A DNA stretch of 64,000 nucleotides from DASZTV01 sp035548125 (GTDB lineage: Bacteria; Actinomycetota; Actinomycetes; JAFAQI01): assembly GCA_035548125.1 (NCBI GenBank), contig DASZTV010000093.1, positions 1 through 64,000 on the forward strand. Reading direction: 5' to 3'. Under the pieces are notes generated by a model. That model ran no database searches. It was not told the origin of the DNA and saw nothing but the letters and a program-made list of their open reading frames with translations. Each line of letters starts with the position of its first letter. The stretch's first letter is position 1. Position numbers and translations under genes: made by a program. Of this stretch, positions 49,279 to 57,428 are shown piece after piece.

Positions 49279-49893
49279 TCAGGTCACGAGGCCGTGGCGG
49301 AAGCCCGCGGCTACCGCCTCTGCCCGGTCGCCGACATCCAGCTTGCGGAACAGCCGGCGGGCGTGCGTCTTGATGGTGTCCTCGGACAGGAACAGGTCGC
49401 GCCCGATCTGGGCGTTGCTCTTCCCGGCCGACATCCCGGTGAGGACCTGCAGCTCGCGCTGGGTGAGGTCAGGGACGTCCGGGTCCTTGCGGCGGGAGTG
49501 GCCGTTCAACGGTTCGGTGCCGAACGAGGACATCGTCAGCGCGTTGGCCACGGTGGCGCAGACCTCCTCGCGCGAAACCTCCTTGTGCAGGAAGCCGCGC
49601 GCACCGCCGGCGATGGCGGGGGCGACGGCGTCGCGGTCGGCGGCGACCGTGAGCATCACGACGTTGGCGGCCGGGTGGTCCCGGGTGAGGCGGCGGGTGG
49701 CTTCGAGGCCTCCGATGCCCGGCATCTGCACGTCCATCAGCACGAGGTCCTGGCGCTCGATCGGCCAGCGGGCGAGGACCTCTTCGCCACTCGATGCGGT
49801 GTCGACCCGCCCCACCCCCGGAATCGAGGCGACGCAGCGCGCGAGACCGTCGCGCACGTTGCGCTGGTCGTCGCAGATCAACACGCTGGTCAC
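49279..49893 (-). CDS. bldM: BldM-type orphan response regulator
   Basis: 204 aa, the length of Streptomyces BldM (which is encoded near guaB there too). The receiver domain keeps D8, D9, D54 (LVLMDVQMPG), T82 and K104; the LuxR-type HTH is LTQRELQVLTGMSAGKSNAQIGRDLFLSEDTIKTHARRLF. BldM in Streptomyces acts without a known kinase, as a homodimer or with WhiI, to switch on sporulation genes. WhiI is not in this window. GTG 49893 gives the canonical MTSVLICDD. Confidence 0.85.
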   Translation of the reverse strand: MTSVLICDDQRNVRDGLARCVASIPGVGRVDTASSGEEVLARWPIERQDLVLMDVQMPGIGGLEATRRLTRDHPAANVVMLTVAADRDAVAPAIAGGARGFLHKEVSREEVCATVANALTMSSFGTEPLNGHSRRKDPDVPDLTQRELQVLTGMSAGKSNAQIGRDLFLSEDTIKTHARRLFRKLDVGDRAEAVAAGFRHGLVT

Positions 49894-50032
49894 GAGTCCT
49901 ACATCGGCATGATTCGACTCCGACTTCACTTGTGACGCAGCACCGGAACCGCGCCCGTGAGTTGGGTTGCCGGCGCAGTTTCGAGCGTCAGCCCGCCGCG
50001 GAGCACCGGAATCGGAGGTCGGCCGAACCGGT

Positions 50033-50959
50033 TCAGCCCTCGAGCAACGCACTCACGTTGGGCTGAGCGAGCCAGGGGTCCCGCAGCTCGGCGGAAAGGT
50101 CGCCTGCGATCGTCAACACGGCGTTGCGGGCGGCCGCCAGCGAACGGGCACCCTCTTCCGACCCGCTGCCCAGCAGGGCGCCGAGCAACGCTCGGGCCTG
50201 CCAGACCACGGGAAGCGTCCCGAGGCCCTCAGCGAGCGTCGCCGAGCGCCGCAGCGTGGCACTGGCGTCACCCTCGCCGGACTGCAGCTCGGCGACCCCC
50301 TGGAACAGCAGCCCCTTGGCCACGTGACGGGGAGCCCGCGCCTTCTCGGCGCCTTCCACCGCGATGACTGCGGCCGCCCGGGCGTCGGCCGGTCGGTCGG
50401 AGAGGATCGCGATCTCGGCGCGCACCCACTCCAGCCGCACCTGCTGCCGCCACCAGTCGCCGCCGTGGCCCTCGATGACCGCACTGGCCTGCGTGAACCT
50501 CTTGTGCGCCTCCTCGAGGCTGCCTGCCCCGACCGCATCAGAAGCCAGCCCGAGCAGACAGTCGAACGCGGCCTCCCCCGGGCCCTCGGTGAGACCGAGT
50601 CCACGACCGTCGAGCTCGGTCGCCATGACTGCGCGACCGAGACCGCGGTAGACGCTGGCCGCGGTTCCGGCGGCCAGCGAGGAGAACAGCTTCAGCTCCG
50701 GGGTGGTCGTGCTCGAGTCGCGCGCCTCGCCCGCCTCGAGCAGCGGGACCAGCACCCTGAGGGCGCCTCCGTACCTGCCCGACGCCGACAGCGCGACACC
50801 GAGCAGCCACGCCGCCGCGGCGACCTCGGCGTGCAGTCCGTCGCGTTGCGCGACGCCGACCGCCTGCTCGAGGTCCGCCACGGCCTTGCCGGGCGCGCCG
50901 TGGAACACCGCCCGCTCACTCTTCGAGAGCAGCGAGGCGAGATCCGCGGTCTTCGCCAC
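50033..50959 (-). CDS. TPR-like helical repeat protein of unknown function
   Basis: 308 aa, almost entirely alpha-helical with Ala/Leu-rich 34-residue-like repeats (for example ASLLSKSERAVFHGAPGKAVADLEQAV and SLEEAHKRFTQASAVIEG). No catalytic motif, signal or membrane segment. It lies 18 nt downstream of groEL and upstream of bldM on the same strand. It might be a scaffold or co-chaperone by position. GTG start lacks a ribosome-binding site. Confidence 0.7.
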   Translation of the reverse strand: MAKTADLASLLSKSERAVFHGAPGKAVADLEQAVGVAQRDGLHAEVAAAAWLLGVALSASGRYGGALRVLVPLLEAGEARDSSTTTPELKLFSSLAAGTAASVYRGLGRAVMATELDGRGLGLTEGPGEAAFDCLLGLASDAVGAGSLEEAHKRFTQASAVIEGHGGDWWRQQVRLEWVRAEIAILSDRPADARAAAVIAVEGAEKARAPRHVAKGLLFQGVAELQSGEGDASATLRRSATLAEGLGTLPVVWQARALLGALLGSGSEEGARSLAAARNAVLTIAGDLSAELRDPWLAQPNVSALLEG

Positions 50960-50977
50960 TAGCTGGAGAAGGCGCGG

Positions 50978-52615
50978 TTAGTGGACGTGCCCGCCGGGAC
51001 CGTGCGAGTGGCCGTGTCCGTGACCGGCTGCGTCATGGTCCGGCTCCTCGGGCTTGTCGACGACCAGGGTCTCGGTGGTGAGCAGCATGCCAGCGATGCT
51101 CGCCGCGTTGCGAACCGCGGACCGCGTGACCTTGACCGGGTCCACGACGCCCGCCTTCAGCAGGTCGACGTACTCGCCGGTGGCGGCGTTGAGCCCGTTG
51201 CCGCCCTTGAGGTCGCTGACCTTCTGCACCGCGACGTAGCCCTCGAGCCCGGCGTTCTGGGCGATCCACCGAAGCGGCTCCACCAGCGCCTTGCGCACGA
51301 TCGCCACGCCGATCGCCTCGTCGCCCTCGAGCGTGACGTCGTCGAGCGCGGGGAGCGCGCGGATCAACGCGGAGCCACCGCCGGCGACGATACCTTCCTC
51401 GATCGCAGCGCGAGTCGCGGAGATCGCGTCCTCGAGCCGGTGCTTCTTCTCCTTGAGCTCGACCTCGGTGTGTGCGCCGACCCGGATCACGCCGACCCCG
51501 CCGGAGAGCTTCGCGAGCCGCTCCTGCAGCTTCTCGCGGTCCCAGTCGGAGTCGGTCTCCTCGATCTCCTTGCGGATCTGACGGATCCGGTCCTCGATCG
51601 CTGCCTTCTTGCCCGCGCCGTCGACGATCGTCGTCGCGTCCTTGGTGATCGTCACGCGTCGTGCCTTGCCGAGCACTTCGAGGCCGACCTGGTCAAGCTT
51701 GAGCCCGACCTCCTCGCTGACGACCTCGCCGCCGGTGAGGATCGCCATGTCGGCGAGCATCGCCTTGCGGCGGTCGCCGAACCCGGGGGCCTTCACGGCG
51801 ACGGCGGTGAACGTGCCGCGGATCTTGTTGACCACGAGCGTCGACAGCGCCTCGCCCTCGACGTCCTCGGCGATGACCAGCAGCGGCTTCGCGGCCTGCA
51901 CGACCTTCTCCAGCAGCGGGAGGATGTCGCTGACGGCGCTGATCTTGCCCTGGTGGATCAGGACGAAGGCGTCGTCGAGAACTGCTTCCATCCGCTCCGG
52001 GTCGGTCACCATGTACGGCGAGATGTAGCCCTTGTCGAACTGCATGCCCTCGGTGAACTCGAGCTCCAGACCCATCGTCTGGGCCTCTTCCACCGTGATG
52101 ACGCCGTCCTTGCCGACCTTCGCGAACGCCTCGGCGATCAGCCCACCGATGACGGTGTCCTGCGCGGAGATCGAGGCGACATTGGCGACCTCGGCCTGGT
52201 CGCCGACCTCGCGGGCGATGGACAGCAGCTTGTCGTTGACGGCCTCTACCGCCGCGTCGATGCCGCGCTTGAGGGCGAGCGGCTGAGCGCCCGCCGCGAC
52301 GTTGCGCAGCCCCTCGCGCACCATGGCCTGGGCGAGCACGGTCGCGGTCGTCGTGCCGTCACCGGCGACGTCGTTGGTCTTGGTCGCGACCTCTTTCGCC
52401 AGCTGGGCGCCGAGGTTCTCGTACGGGTCCTCGAGCTCGACCTCCTTGGCGATGGTGACACCGTCGTTGGTGATCGTGGGCGCGCCCCACTTCTTGTCGA
52501 TGACGACATTGCGACCGCGCGGGCCGAGCGTGACCTTCACGACGTCGGCGAGGGCGTCCACACCTCGCTGCAGTGCGTCGCGGGCATCGCTGTTGAACGA
52601 GAGAATCTTGGGCAT
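50978..52615 (-). CDS. groEL: 60-kDa chaperonin GroEL1, His-rich C-terminus
   Basis: 545 aa. Complete GroEL with DGTTTATVLAQ (ATP site), GGVGVIRVGAHTEVE and AATGEYVDLL. The C-terminus replaces the usual Gly-Gly-Met tail with DHDAAGHGHGHSHGPGGHVH, the mark of actinobacterial GroEL1 next to groES, which in mycobacteria has metal-related and biofilm roles. Other GroEL copies are probably elsewhere. Preceded by its own CIRCE-like element. Confidence 0.97.
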   Translation of the reverse strand: MPKILSFNSDARDALQRGVDALADVVKVTLGPRGRNVVIDKKWGAPTITNDGVTIAKEVELEDPYENLGAQLAKEVATKTNDVAGDGTTTATVLAQAMVREGLRNVAAGAQPLALKRGIDAAVEAVNDKLLSIAREVGDQAEVANVASISAQDTVIGGLIAEAFAKVGKDGVITVEEAQTMGLELEFTEGMQFDKGYISPYMVTDPERMEAVLDDAFVLIHQGKISAVSDILPLLEKVVQAAKPLLVIAEDVEGEALSTLVVNKIRGTFTAVAVKAPGFGDRRKAMLADMAILTGGEVVSEEVGLKLDQVGLEVLGKARRVTITKDATTIVDGAGKKAAIEDRIRQIRKEIEETDSDWDREKLQERLAKLSGGVGVIRVGAHTEVELKEKKHRLEDAISATRAAIEEGIVAGGGSALIRALPALDDVTLEGDEAIGVAIVRKALVEPLRWIAQNAGLEGYVAVQKVSDLKGGNGLNAATGEYVDLLKAGVVDPVKVTRSAVRNAASIAGMLLTTETLVVDKPEEPDHDAAGHGHGHSHGPGGHVH

Positions 52616-52616
52616 G

Positions 52617-52643
52617 CTGGCACTCTAGCCCCGAGAGTGCTAA
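52617..52643. promoter_or_regulatory. CIRCE operator at the groEL start (imperfect)
   Basis: CTGGCACTC (52617-52625), 9-nt spacer, GAGTGCTAA (52635-52643). Seven of nine pairs match. It starts 2 nt before the groEL ATG, so HrcA bound here would block groEL separately from groES. Confidence 0.75.
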
Positions 52644-52648
52644 ACGCT

Positions 52649-52683
52649 CAAATGGCCCCGGAGCATCGCTCCGAGGCCATTTG
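52649..52683 (-). terminator. Strong hairpin between groES and groEL
   Basis: 16-nt arms (52649-52664, 52668-52683) pair at 15 positions around an atc loop. It follows the groES stop by 15 nt on the minus strand and precedes the groEL CIRCE. It could stop or attenuate groES transcripts or protect them. Confidence 0.65.
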
Positions 52684-52698
52684 GCGAAGAACCGGCGG

Positions 52699-53004
52699 TT
52701 ACTTGTTCACGACCGCCAGGACGTCACGCGCGGACAGGATGAGGTACTCGTCCGCACCGAACTTGACTTCGGTGCCGCCGTACTTCGAGAAGATGACGGT
52801 GTCGCCCTCTGCGATGTCGAGCGGCACGCGAGCGCCGTCCTCGAAACGGCCGGGACCCACCGCGATGACGGTGCCCTCCTGGGGCTTCTCCTTGGCGGTG
52901 TCAGGGATCACGATGCCCGACGCCGTGGTCTGCTCGCTGTCGAGCACCGAGATGACGATGCGGTCCTCGAGCGGCTTGATCTTGGTCTTGCTGGCGGTCG
53001 CCAC
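52699..53004 (-). CDS. groES: 10-kDa co-chaperonin GroES
   Basis: 101 aa. KIKPLEDRIVISVLDSEQTTASGIVIPDTAKEKPQEGTV contains the mobile loop (TASGIVIP) that binds GroEL; FSKYGGTEVK is typical. GTG 53004 follows GGAGG by 7 nt and starts MATASKTKIK. Controlled by the CIRCE element upstream. Confidence 0.97.
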   Translation of the reverse strand: MATASKTKIKPLEDRIVISVLDSEQTTASGIVIPDTAKEKPQEGTVIAVGPGRFEDGARVPLDIAEGDTVIFSKYGGTEVKFGADEYLILSARDVLAVVNK

Positions 53005-53035
53005 GACCGGACCTCCTGCGAAAGAAAGGGGACAG

Positions 53036-53062
53036 TTGGCACTCAAAGGTGTCGAGTGCCAA
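53036..53062. promoter_or_regulatory. CIRCE operator upstream of groES
   Basis: TTGGCACTC, 9-nt spacer, GAGTGCCAA: a perfect 9-9-9 inverted repeat and the classic HrcA-binding CIRCE pattern with two G/C changes at outer positions. It lies 32 nt upstream of the groES GTG. Confidence 0.9.
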
Positions 53063-53122
53063 GTTACGTCAGTGGTCGATCCGGAGTCAACGCGGGGGGC
53101 CCGTGTCCCGCGGGCTCGGCGC

Positions 53123-53392
53123 TCAGCCCGCGGCCAGAACCGCCTCGGGCACCGCGTCGAGGGAGCGCAGGATCGCCTCAGCAAGCTCCCGGGCCGCCTG
53201 CGGGTGCAGCTCCAGGGCGACCCGTGCGGCCGGCCCGTCTGCCGGCCGGCGGAGGTCGATGTTGACGGTGTGGCCGGCCATCGCGTGGACCGGATGGTCG
53301 ACGTAGACGCTCGCGGCGGTGAAGCGCAGCCAGTCGCTCGGGCCCTTGCCGCTCCCCGCGATCTCCAGCAGCTCGGTCTGATAGGTGCACAC
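53123..53392 (-). CDS. DUF6295-like small protein
   Basis: 89 aa. MCTYQTELLEIAGSGKG and YVDHPVHAMAGHTVNIDL are conserved blocks I recognise from small actinobacterial DUF6295 proteins; the paired His residues could bind metal. Function unknown. Starts 2 nt after the dienelactone-hydrolase stop, so it is co-transcribed with it. Confidence 0.75.
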   Translation of the reverse strand: MCTYQTELLEIAGSGKGPSDWLRFTAASVYVDHPVHAMAGHTVNIDLRRPADGPAARVALELHPQAARELAEAILRSLDAVPEAVLAAG

Positions 53393-53394
53393 GG

Positions 53395-54138
53395 TCAGCC
53401 GCCGATCGTGGTCGAGAGGAAATCCCAGATCTTGGCCCAGGCATCCATCGCGGTCTCGGGCCGGTACGAGGCTCGGTCGACGGCGAAGAACGCGTGGCCC
53501 GCGCCGTCGTAGCGCTGGAAGTCGTAGGTCTTGCCCGCGTCCTTGAGCAGCTGCTCGAGCTCGTCCACCTGGGCCGGGGTCGGGTAGACGTCGTCGTTGC
53601 CGAACAGGCCGAGGATCGGCCCGGACATCGTGGCGGCAAGATGCGCCAGGTTGTCGCGCGGCGGAATCCCCTCGGGGGTCTCCCCGATGATGAACGCGCC
53701 GTAGCAGACGATCGCGGCATCGAACGGCAGCGATCCGTTGGCCAACCAGGCGTGGCGGCCGCCGGAGCAGTAACCGATGACCGCGACCTTGCCGTTGCTG
53801 TTCGGAAGGTCCTTCAGGTAGCTCAGCGCCCCCTCGGCGTCGCCCACGAAGCGCGGGTCGGGCACGCCGCCCTGCGCCCGCGCCGTCGCGGCCGCATCCG
53901 ACGGCTCCGCGCCGGGTGCCTCCCGCCAGTACAGGTTCGGCATCACCGCGTTGTAGCCGTGGAAGGCGAAGTTGCGCGTGATCTCCTTCGTTCCGGCGTC
54001 GTATCCGGGCATGTGATGGATGACGACGACCCCACCGCGCGGGGCGGGGTCCTGCGGGAGCGCGGCGTACGCCTCGATGGCGTCGCCGTCGTGGCCCGTG
54101 ATCGACACGGTCTCGGAGACAAAAGCGTCAGTGCCCAT
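53395..54138 (-). CDS. Dienelactone hydrolase family protein
   Basis: 247 aa. Nucleophile Cys in IGYCSGGRHAW (DLH uses Cys instead of Ser), Asp in GNDDVYPT and His in GAGHAFF. VVVIHHMPGYDAGTKEI is the oxyanion segment. Could hydrolyse dienelactones or similar esters; no aromatic-degradation genes are nearby. ATG 54138 is leaderless behind TACGGT. Confidence 0.9.
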   Translation of the reverse strand: MGTDAFVSETVSITGHDGDAIEAYAALPQDPAPRGGVVVIHHMPGYDAGTKEITRNFAFHGYNAVMPNLYWREAPGAEPSDAAATARAQGGVPDPRFVGDAEGALSYLKDLPNSNGKVAVIGYCSGGRHAWLANGSLPFDAAIVCYGAFIIGETPEGIPPRDNLAHLAATMSGPILGLFGNDDVYPTPAQVDELEQLLKDAGKTYDFQRYDGAGHAFFAVDRASYRPETAMDAWAKIWDFLSTTIGG

Positions 54139-54144
54139 AGCGGC

Positions 54145-54150
54145 ACCGTA
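54145..54150 (-). promoter_or_regulatory. -10 box TACGGT, leaderless start of the DLH gene
   Basis: TACGGT on the minus strand, 6 nt, ATG at 54138; no ribosome-binding site. Confidence 0.5.
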
Positions 54151-54184
54151 TTGCTTGCATAGCGAAACGACTAGCGCGGCCCCG

Positions 54185-55225
54185 CTACCAGGCCGGCTGG
54201 ACCCATTCGCCGGTGATACGGATCGACTTGCCGGCAGTCCACTCGTAGACCGCGCCGCTGCGAATGCCCCCCGGATAGTGGGTGCTCTGCGGATCGGCCA
54301 GCACGAGCAGCCGGGTACCGGTCGAGTCGACCGAGACGGTCGACACATTCTCCGGAAGGTCTCCGCCGAGCGTCGCACCGAGGCCGGCGGCTCCGATCTC
54401 GCGGATCGACCTGCCGGACACCGTCGAAAGGTGCCCGTGCCACCAGAAGAGCACCTGCGCGTCACCGACCTCGGCGAGCGGTACGCGGTCACAGCCCAGG
54501 CACCGGAGCCGATCCACGGTCACCGCGCCGCCGGTCAGCACATCGACGGCACGGCCGTCCGGTTCCCACGCGAGCGCCACCGGCTGCCCGGACACCACCG
54601 GCTGCACCAGATCCGTCTGGTGGGACGTGAGGTCGTACAGGAACACGGCGCGCGCGCCCGAGCACGCCGACGCCGGGACCGCGCCCGCCGACGCGGGGCC
54701 CGCCGAGGCGACGAAGGCGAGCTTCGTCCCGTCCGGGCTGATCGCCATCGCGACAGGCGCGACCCTACGGGGGATGACGGCGACGTCGTCGAACCGGGTG
54801 AGCCCCACCCCGTGACGCCAGTGCGCGTGGTAGCTCAGCAGCTCGATCTCGCTGCGGCAGTGGCGCTTCGGGTACGCGGCGTAGACCCGACGATCATCGG
54901 CGGTGACGCCGATGGCCACCGCGCGCAGGCCCGGCGGTCGGGCCGACGCCGTACCCGCCGCGTCGACGTAGGCGGTCCCTCCCGCCGGGACGCCGAGCAC
55001 CCCGGGCGGCGTGATGGCGAAGAACCCGTGCGGCGGGCCGGCCGGTGCGGCGCTCGCCGTCGGGCTGAGCGTCGCAACCGAGTGAGGGAGCTTCACGCCG
55101 TTGTTGTTGACGCCGATCGTGAAGACCAGGATCAGCACGAACGCCAGCAGCAGCACGAAGAAGCCCGCGGCGGCCAGGACCACCTTGTGGCCGTTCCGTG
55201 TCGGTTCGCGGCCGGAGTCCGTCAT
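54185..55225 (-). CDS. Membrane-anchored beta-propeller-like protein
   Basis: 346 aa. One membrane segment (about 14-37: KVVLAAAGFFVLLLAFVLIL) then an exported domain of beta-strand repeats with WD40/PD40-like AMAISPDGTKLAFVAS and ALAWEPDGRAVDVLT. Four Cys (RHCRS, SACSGA, LRCLGC) might form disulfides. No enzyme motif. The ATG overlaps the tsaD stop by 4 nt, so it is translated as the end of the tsa operon. Function unknown. Confidence 0.72.
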   Translation of the reverse strand: MTDSGREPTRNGHKVVLAAAGFFVLLLAFVLILVFTIGVNNNGVKLPHSVATLSPTASAAPAGPPHGFFAITPPGVLGVPAGGTAYVDAAGTASARPPGLRAVAIGVTADDRRVYAAYPKRHCRSEIELLSYHAHWRHGVGLTRFDDVAVIPRRVAPVAMAISPDGTKLAFVASAGPASAGAVPASACSGARAVFLYDLTSHQTDLVQPVVSGQPVALAWEPDGRAVDVLTGGAVTVDRLRCLGCDRVPLAEVGDAQVLFWWHGHLSTVSGRSIREIGAAGLGATLGGDLPENVSTVSVDSTGTRLLVLADPQSTHYPGGIRSGAVYEWTAGKSIRITGEWVQPAW

Positions 55226-56241
55226 GCCAGAACCATCGCGGAGTCAGCCGGGATGTCCAACGGCGAGGGGTCGACCTCTCGTTCGACGAGCAGCGCGCCG
55301 AGCGCGGCCACCATGGCGCCGTTGTCGGTGCACAGCTTCCGCGGCGGCGTACGGACCTGCAGGCCCGCGGCTGCGCCTCGCTCCTCGGCAAGCGCGCGAA
55401 GCCGGGAGTTCGCCGCCACCCCGCCTCCGACGACGAGGGTGTCGACGCCGTGGTCGCGGCAGGCCGCGACGGCTCGTGTCGTGAGGACGTCGGCGACCGC
55501 CTCCTGGAACGAGGCCGCGACATCCGCAACGGGTACCCGTTCGCCGGCCCTTTCCTTCGCCTCGACCCACCGCGCGACTGCGGTCTTCAGACCGGAGAAC
55601 GTGAAGGAGTACGGCGCGTCACGGACCACGCCGCGCGGGAAGTCGATCGCGGCAGGATCGCCTTCCCCTGACACCCGGTCGATGTGCGGACCGCCGGGGA
55701 ACGGCAGCCCGAGCACCCGAGCAACTTTGTCGAACGCCTCGCCCGCGGCGTCGTCGACGGTGGTACCGAGCGAGGTGAGGTCTCCGACCAGGTCACGCAC
55801 GAGCAACAGCGAGGAGTGCCCACCCGAGACGAGCATTGCGACACATGGCTGCGGCAGGTCGCCGTTAGCGAGCCGGTCGACCGCAACGTGCGCCGCGAGG
55901 TGATTGACGCCATAGAGCGGCTTGTTCGCCGACAGCGCGTAGGCCTTCGCGGCGGCGACACCCACCAGCAGCGCACCGGCCAGTCCCGGTCCCGCGGTCA
56001 CCGCGATCGCGTCGACCTGCGACAACCGCAGCCCGGCTTCGTCCAGCGCGCGGTGCACGGTCGGGACCATCGCCTCGAGATGAGCGCGGCTGGCGACCTC
56101 GGGCACCACGCCGCCGAACCGTGCGTGCTCCTCGACGCTCGACGCGAGCGCGTCGGCCAGCAGCTCGCCGCCGCGGACGATGCCGACTCCGGTCTCGTCG
56201 CACGACGTCTCGATCCCGAGAACGATCGGGGAAGCGCTCAC
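55222..56241 (-). CDS. tsaD: tRNA N6-threonylcarbamoyladenosine synthase subunit TsaD
   Basis: 339 aa ASKHA-fold protein that transfers the threonylcarbamoyl group to A37 of ANN-decoding tRNAs. GIETSCDETGVGIV near the N-terminus, metal ligands H114 and H118 (NHLAAH), VSGGHSSL and the C-terminal KLCTDNGAMVA with its Asp ligand. Start GTG 56241 behind GGAGG, overlapping the rimI stop (GTGA). Works with TsaB and TsaE, encoded in the same strand run. Confidence 0.97.
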   Translation of the reverse strand: MSASPIVLGIETSCDETGVGIVRGGELLADALASSVEEHARFGGVVPEVASRAHLEAMVPTVHRALDEAGLRLSQVDAIAVTAGPGLAGALLVGVAAAKAYALSANKPLYGVNHLAAHVAVDRLANGDLPQPCVAMLVSGGHSSLLLVRDLVGDLTSLGTTVDDAAGEAFDKVARVLGLPFPGGPHIDRVSGEGDPAAIDFPRGVVRDAPYSFTFSGLKTAVARWVEAKERAGERVPVADVAASFQEAVADVLTTRAVAACRDHGVDTLVVGGGVAANSRLRALAEERGAAAGLQVRTPPRKLCTDNGAMVAALGALLVEREVDPSPLDIPADSAMVLA

Positions 56242-56723
56242 CCGTCCTCCCGATCTCCGGTGCGCGAAGGATCGCGGCGCCCGGCGAACTCCCGCCGCAT
56301 CACGAGAGCGTCCGTGCCACTCGGCTGGTAGTACCCGCGCCGCACCCCGATCTGCACGAAGCCGTTGCGCTCGTAGAGCCGGATCGCCGGGTCGTTGTCG
56401 GCGCGCACCTCGAGATCGACGCGCGGGCAACCGCGCCGCGTCGCCTCCGCCATGAGCTCCAGCAGCATCGCCTCGCCGAGGCCACGTCGGCGCATCGCGG
56501 GCGCAACCGCCATGGTCTGGACGTACGCCTCGTGCGGTGCGTAGGCGCACAGCCCGGCGTACCCGCACACCGCACCGGACTCATCCTCCTCGACGACATA
56601 GCGGCGGGTGTCGCGTTCAGCGAGCTCCGACCAGAACATCCCTTCGCTCCACGCCTCGTCACCGAACAGCTCGTGCTCGAGCTCCATGACCGCGGGCAGG
56701 TCCCACCAGCGCAGCTCCCTCAT
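56238..56723 (-). CDS. rimI: Ribosomal-protein-S18-alanine N-acetyltransferase
   Basis: 161 aa GNAT protein. VQTMAVAPAMRRRGLGEAMLLEL is the acetyl-CoA loop (RRxGxG); VDLEVRADNDPAIRLYERNGFVQIGVRRGYY is the RimI signature including the Glu base and YY. Acetylates the N-terminus of S18 (broader in M. tuberculosis). Overlaps tsaB and tsaD by 4 nt at each end. Confidence 0.95.
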   Translation of the reverse strand: MRELRWWDLPAVMELEHELFGDEAWSEGMFWSELAERDTRRYVVEEDESGAVCGYAGLCAYAPHEAYVQTMAVAPAMRRRGLGEAMLLELMAEATRRGCPRVDLEVRADNDPAIRLYERNGFVQIGVRRGYYQPSGTDALVMRREFAGRRDPSRTGDREDG

Positions 56724-57391
56724 CTCGGCGTCACCGCCTTCGGGCGACCCGGGGGCTGGGCATCCGGCCGACGCAGATAGAGCGGCGAGAACGGCGCGGG
56801 GGCCTCGGTCAGGTCAGCGACCGGGACCAGGTCGGCAGCCCGCGGGGCGGGATCGCCGTCGAGGACCGTGAAGGCGCGAAACGCGTCGGGGTAGAGCTGC
56901 ACACCCGCGCCCACGACCTCCGTGGTGTGACCGCTGAGCATCGCGGCAACGTCCACCGGCAGGCCGAGCTCGGGCCCGTCGACGCGGGTAGCCCCGGCGT
57001 CGTAGCGTGCCCAGTAGACCTGCTTGCGCCGCGCATCCGTGACGACGGCGAACGGACCGTCGCCGGTCGCGAAACGATGCGCGATCCCGTCCAGCGAGCA
57101 CACTCCGTACGCCGGGATGGCGAGTGCGTCACTCATTGCACGGGCGGTAACGATGCCGACCCGCAGGCCGGTGAACGGCGCCGGGCCCAACCCGACGACG
57201 ATGCCCTCGATCTCGGTGGTGTCGACGCCGGCATCTCGCAGCACGGTGGCGACCAGCGGCGCAAGCCGCTCGCCATGCCGGTTCTCCGCCGTCTCGGCGC
57301 GCTCGGCCCGGACCCGGACCTCCGCACCCGCCGCCTCGCACACGGCCACAGTGACGGTCGGGCTCGAGGTATCGAGCGCGAGGACGAGCAC
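56720..57391 (-). CDS. tsaB: tRNA t6A synthesis protein TsaB
   Basis: 223 aa inactive TsaD paralogue that scaffolds the complex. MLVLALDTSSPTVTVAV, VVGLGPAPFTGLRVG and VVTDARRKQVYWARYD are the family blocks. GTG 57391 is leaderless behind TAGCCT, so tsaB opens a transcription unit continuing into rimI and tsaD. TsaE is separated from it by the divergent DinB-like gene. Confidence 0.95.
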   Translation of the reverse strand: MLVLALDTSSPTVTVAVCEAAGAEVRVRAERAETAENRHGERLAPLVATVLRDAGVDTTEIEGIVVGLGPAPFTGLRVGIVTARAMSDALAIPAYGVCSLDGIAHRFATGDGPFAVVTDARRKQVYWARYDAGATRVDGPELGLPVDVAAMLSGHTTEVVGAGVQLYPDAFRAFTVLDGDPAPRAADLVPVADLTEAPAPFSPLYLRRPDAQPPGRPKAVTPR

Positions 57392-57397
57392 GCAACG

Positions 57398-57407
57398 AGG
57401 CTACGGT
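57398..57407. promoter_or_regulatory. Overlapping divergent -10 boxes of tsaB and the DinB-like gene
   Basis: Minus-strand TAGCCT (57403-57398) is 6 nt before GTG 57391. Plus-strand TACGGT (57402-57407) shares its TA and would start a short leader carrying GGAGG before ATG 57429. Confidence 0.45.
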
Positions 57408-57428
57408 GGCGACCAGGAGGTGGCGGAC

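Noticed and set aside
50981..53512. An 843-codon open frame antisense to groEL and groES
   Set aside because: Mirrors conserved chaperonin genes and has no recognisable domain.
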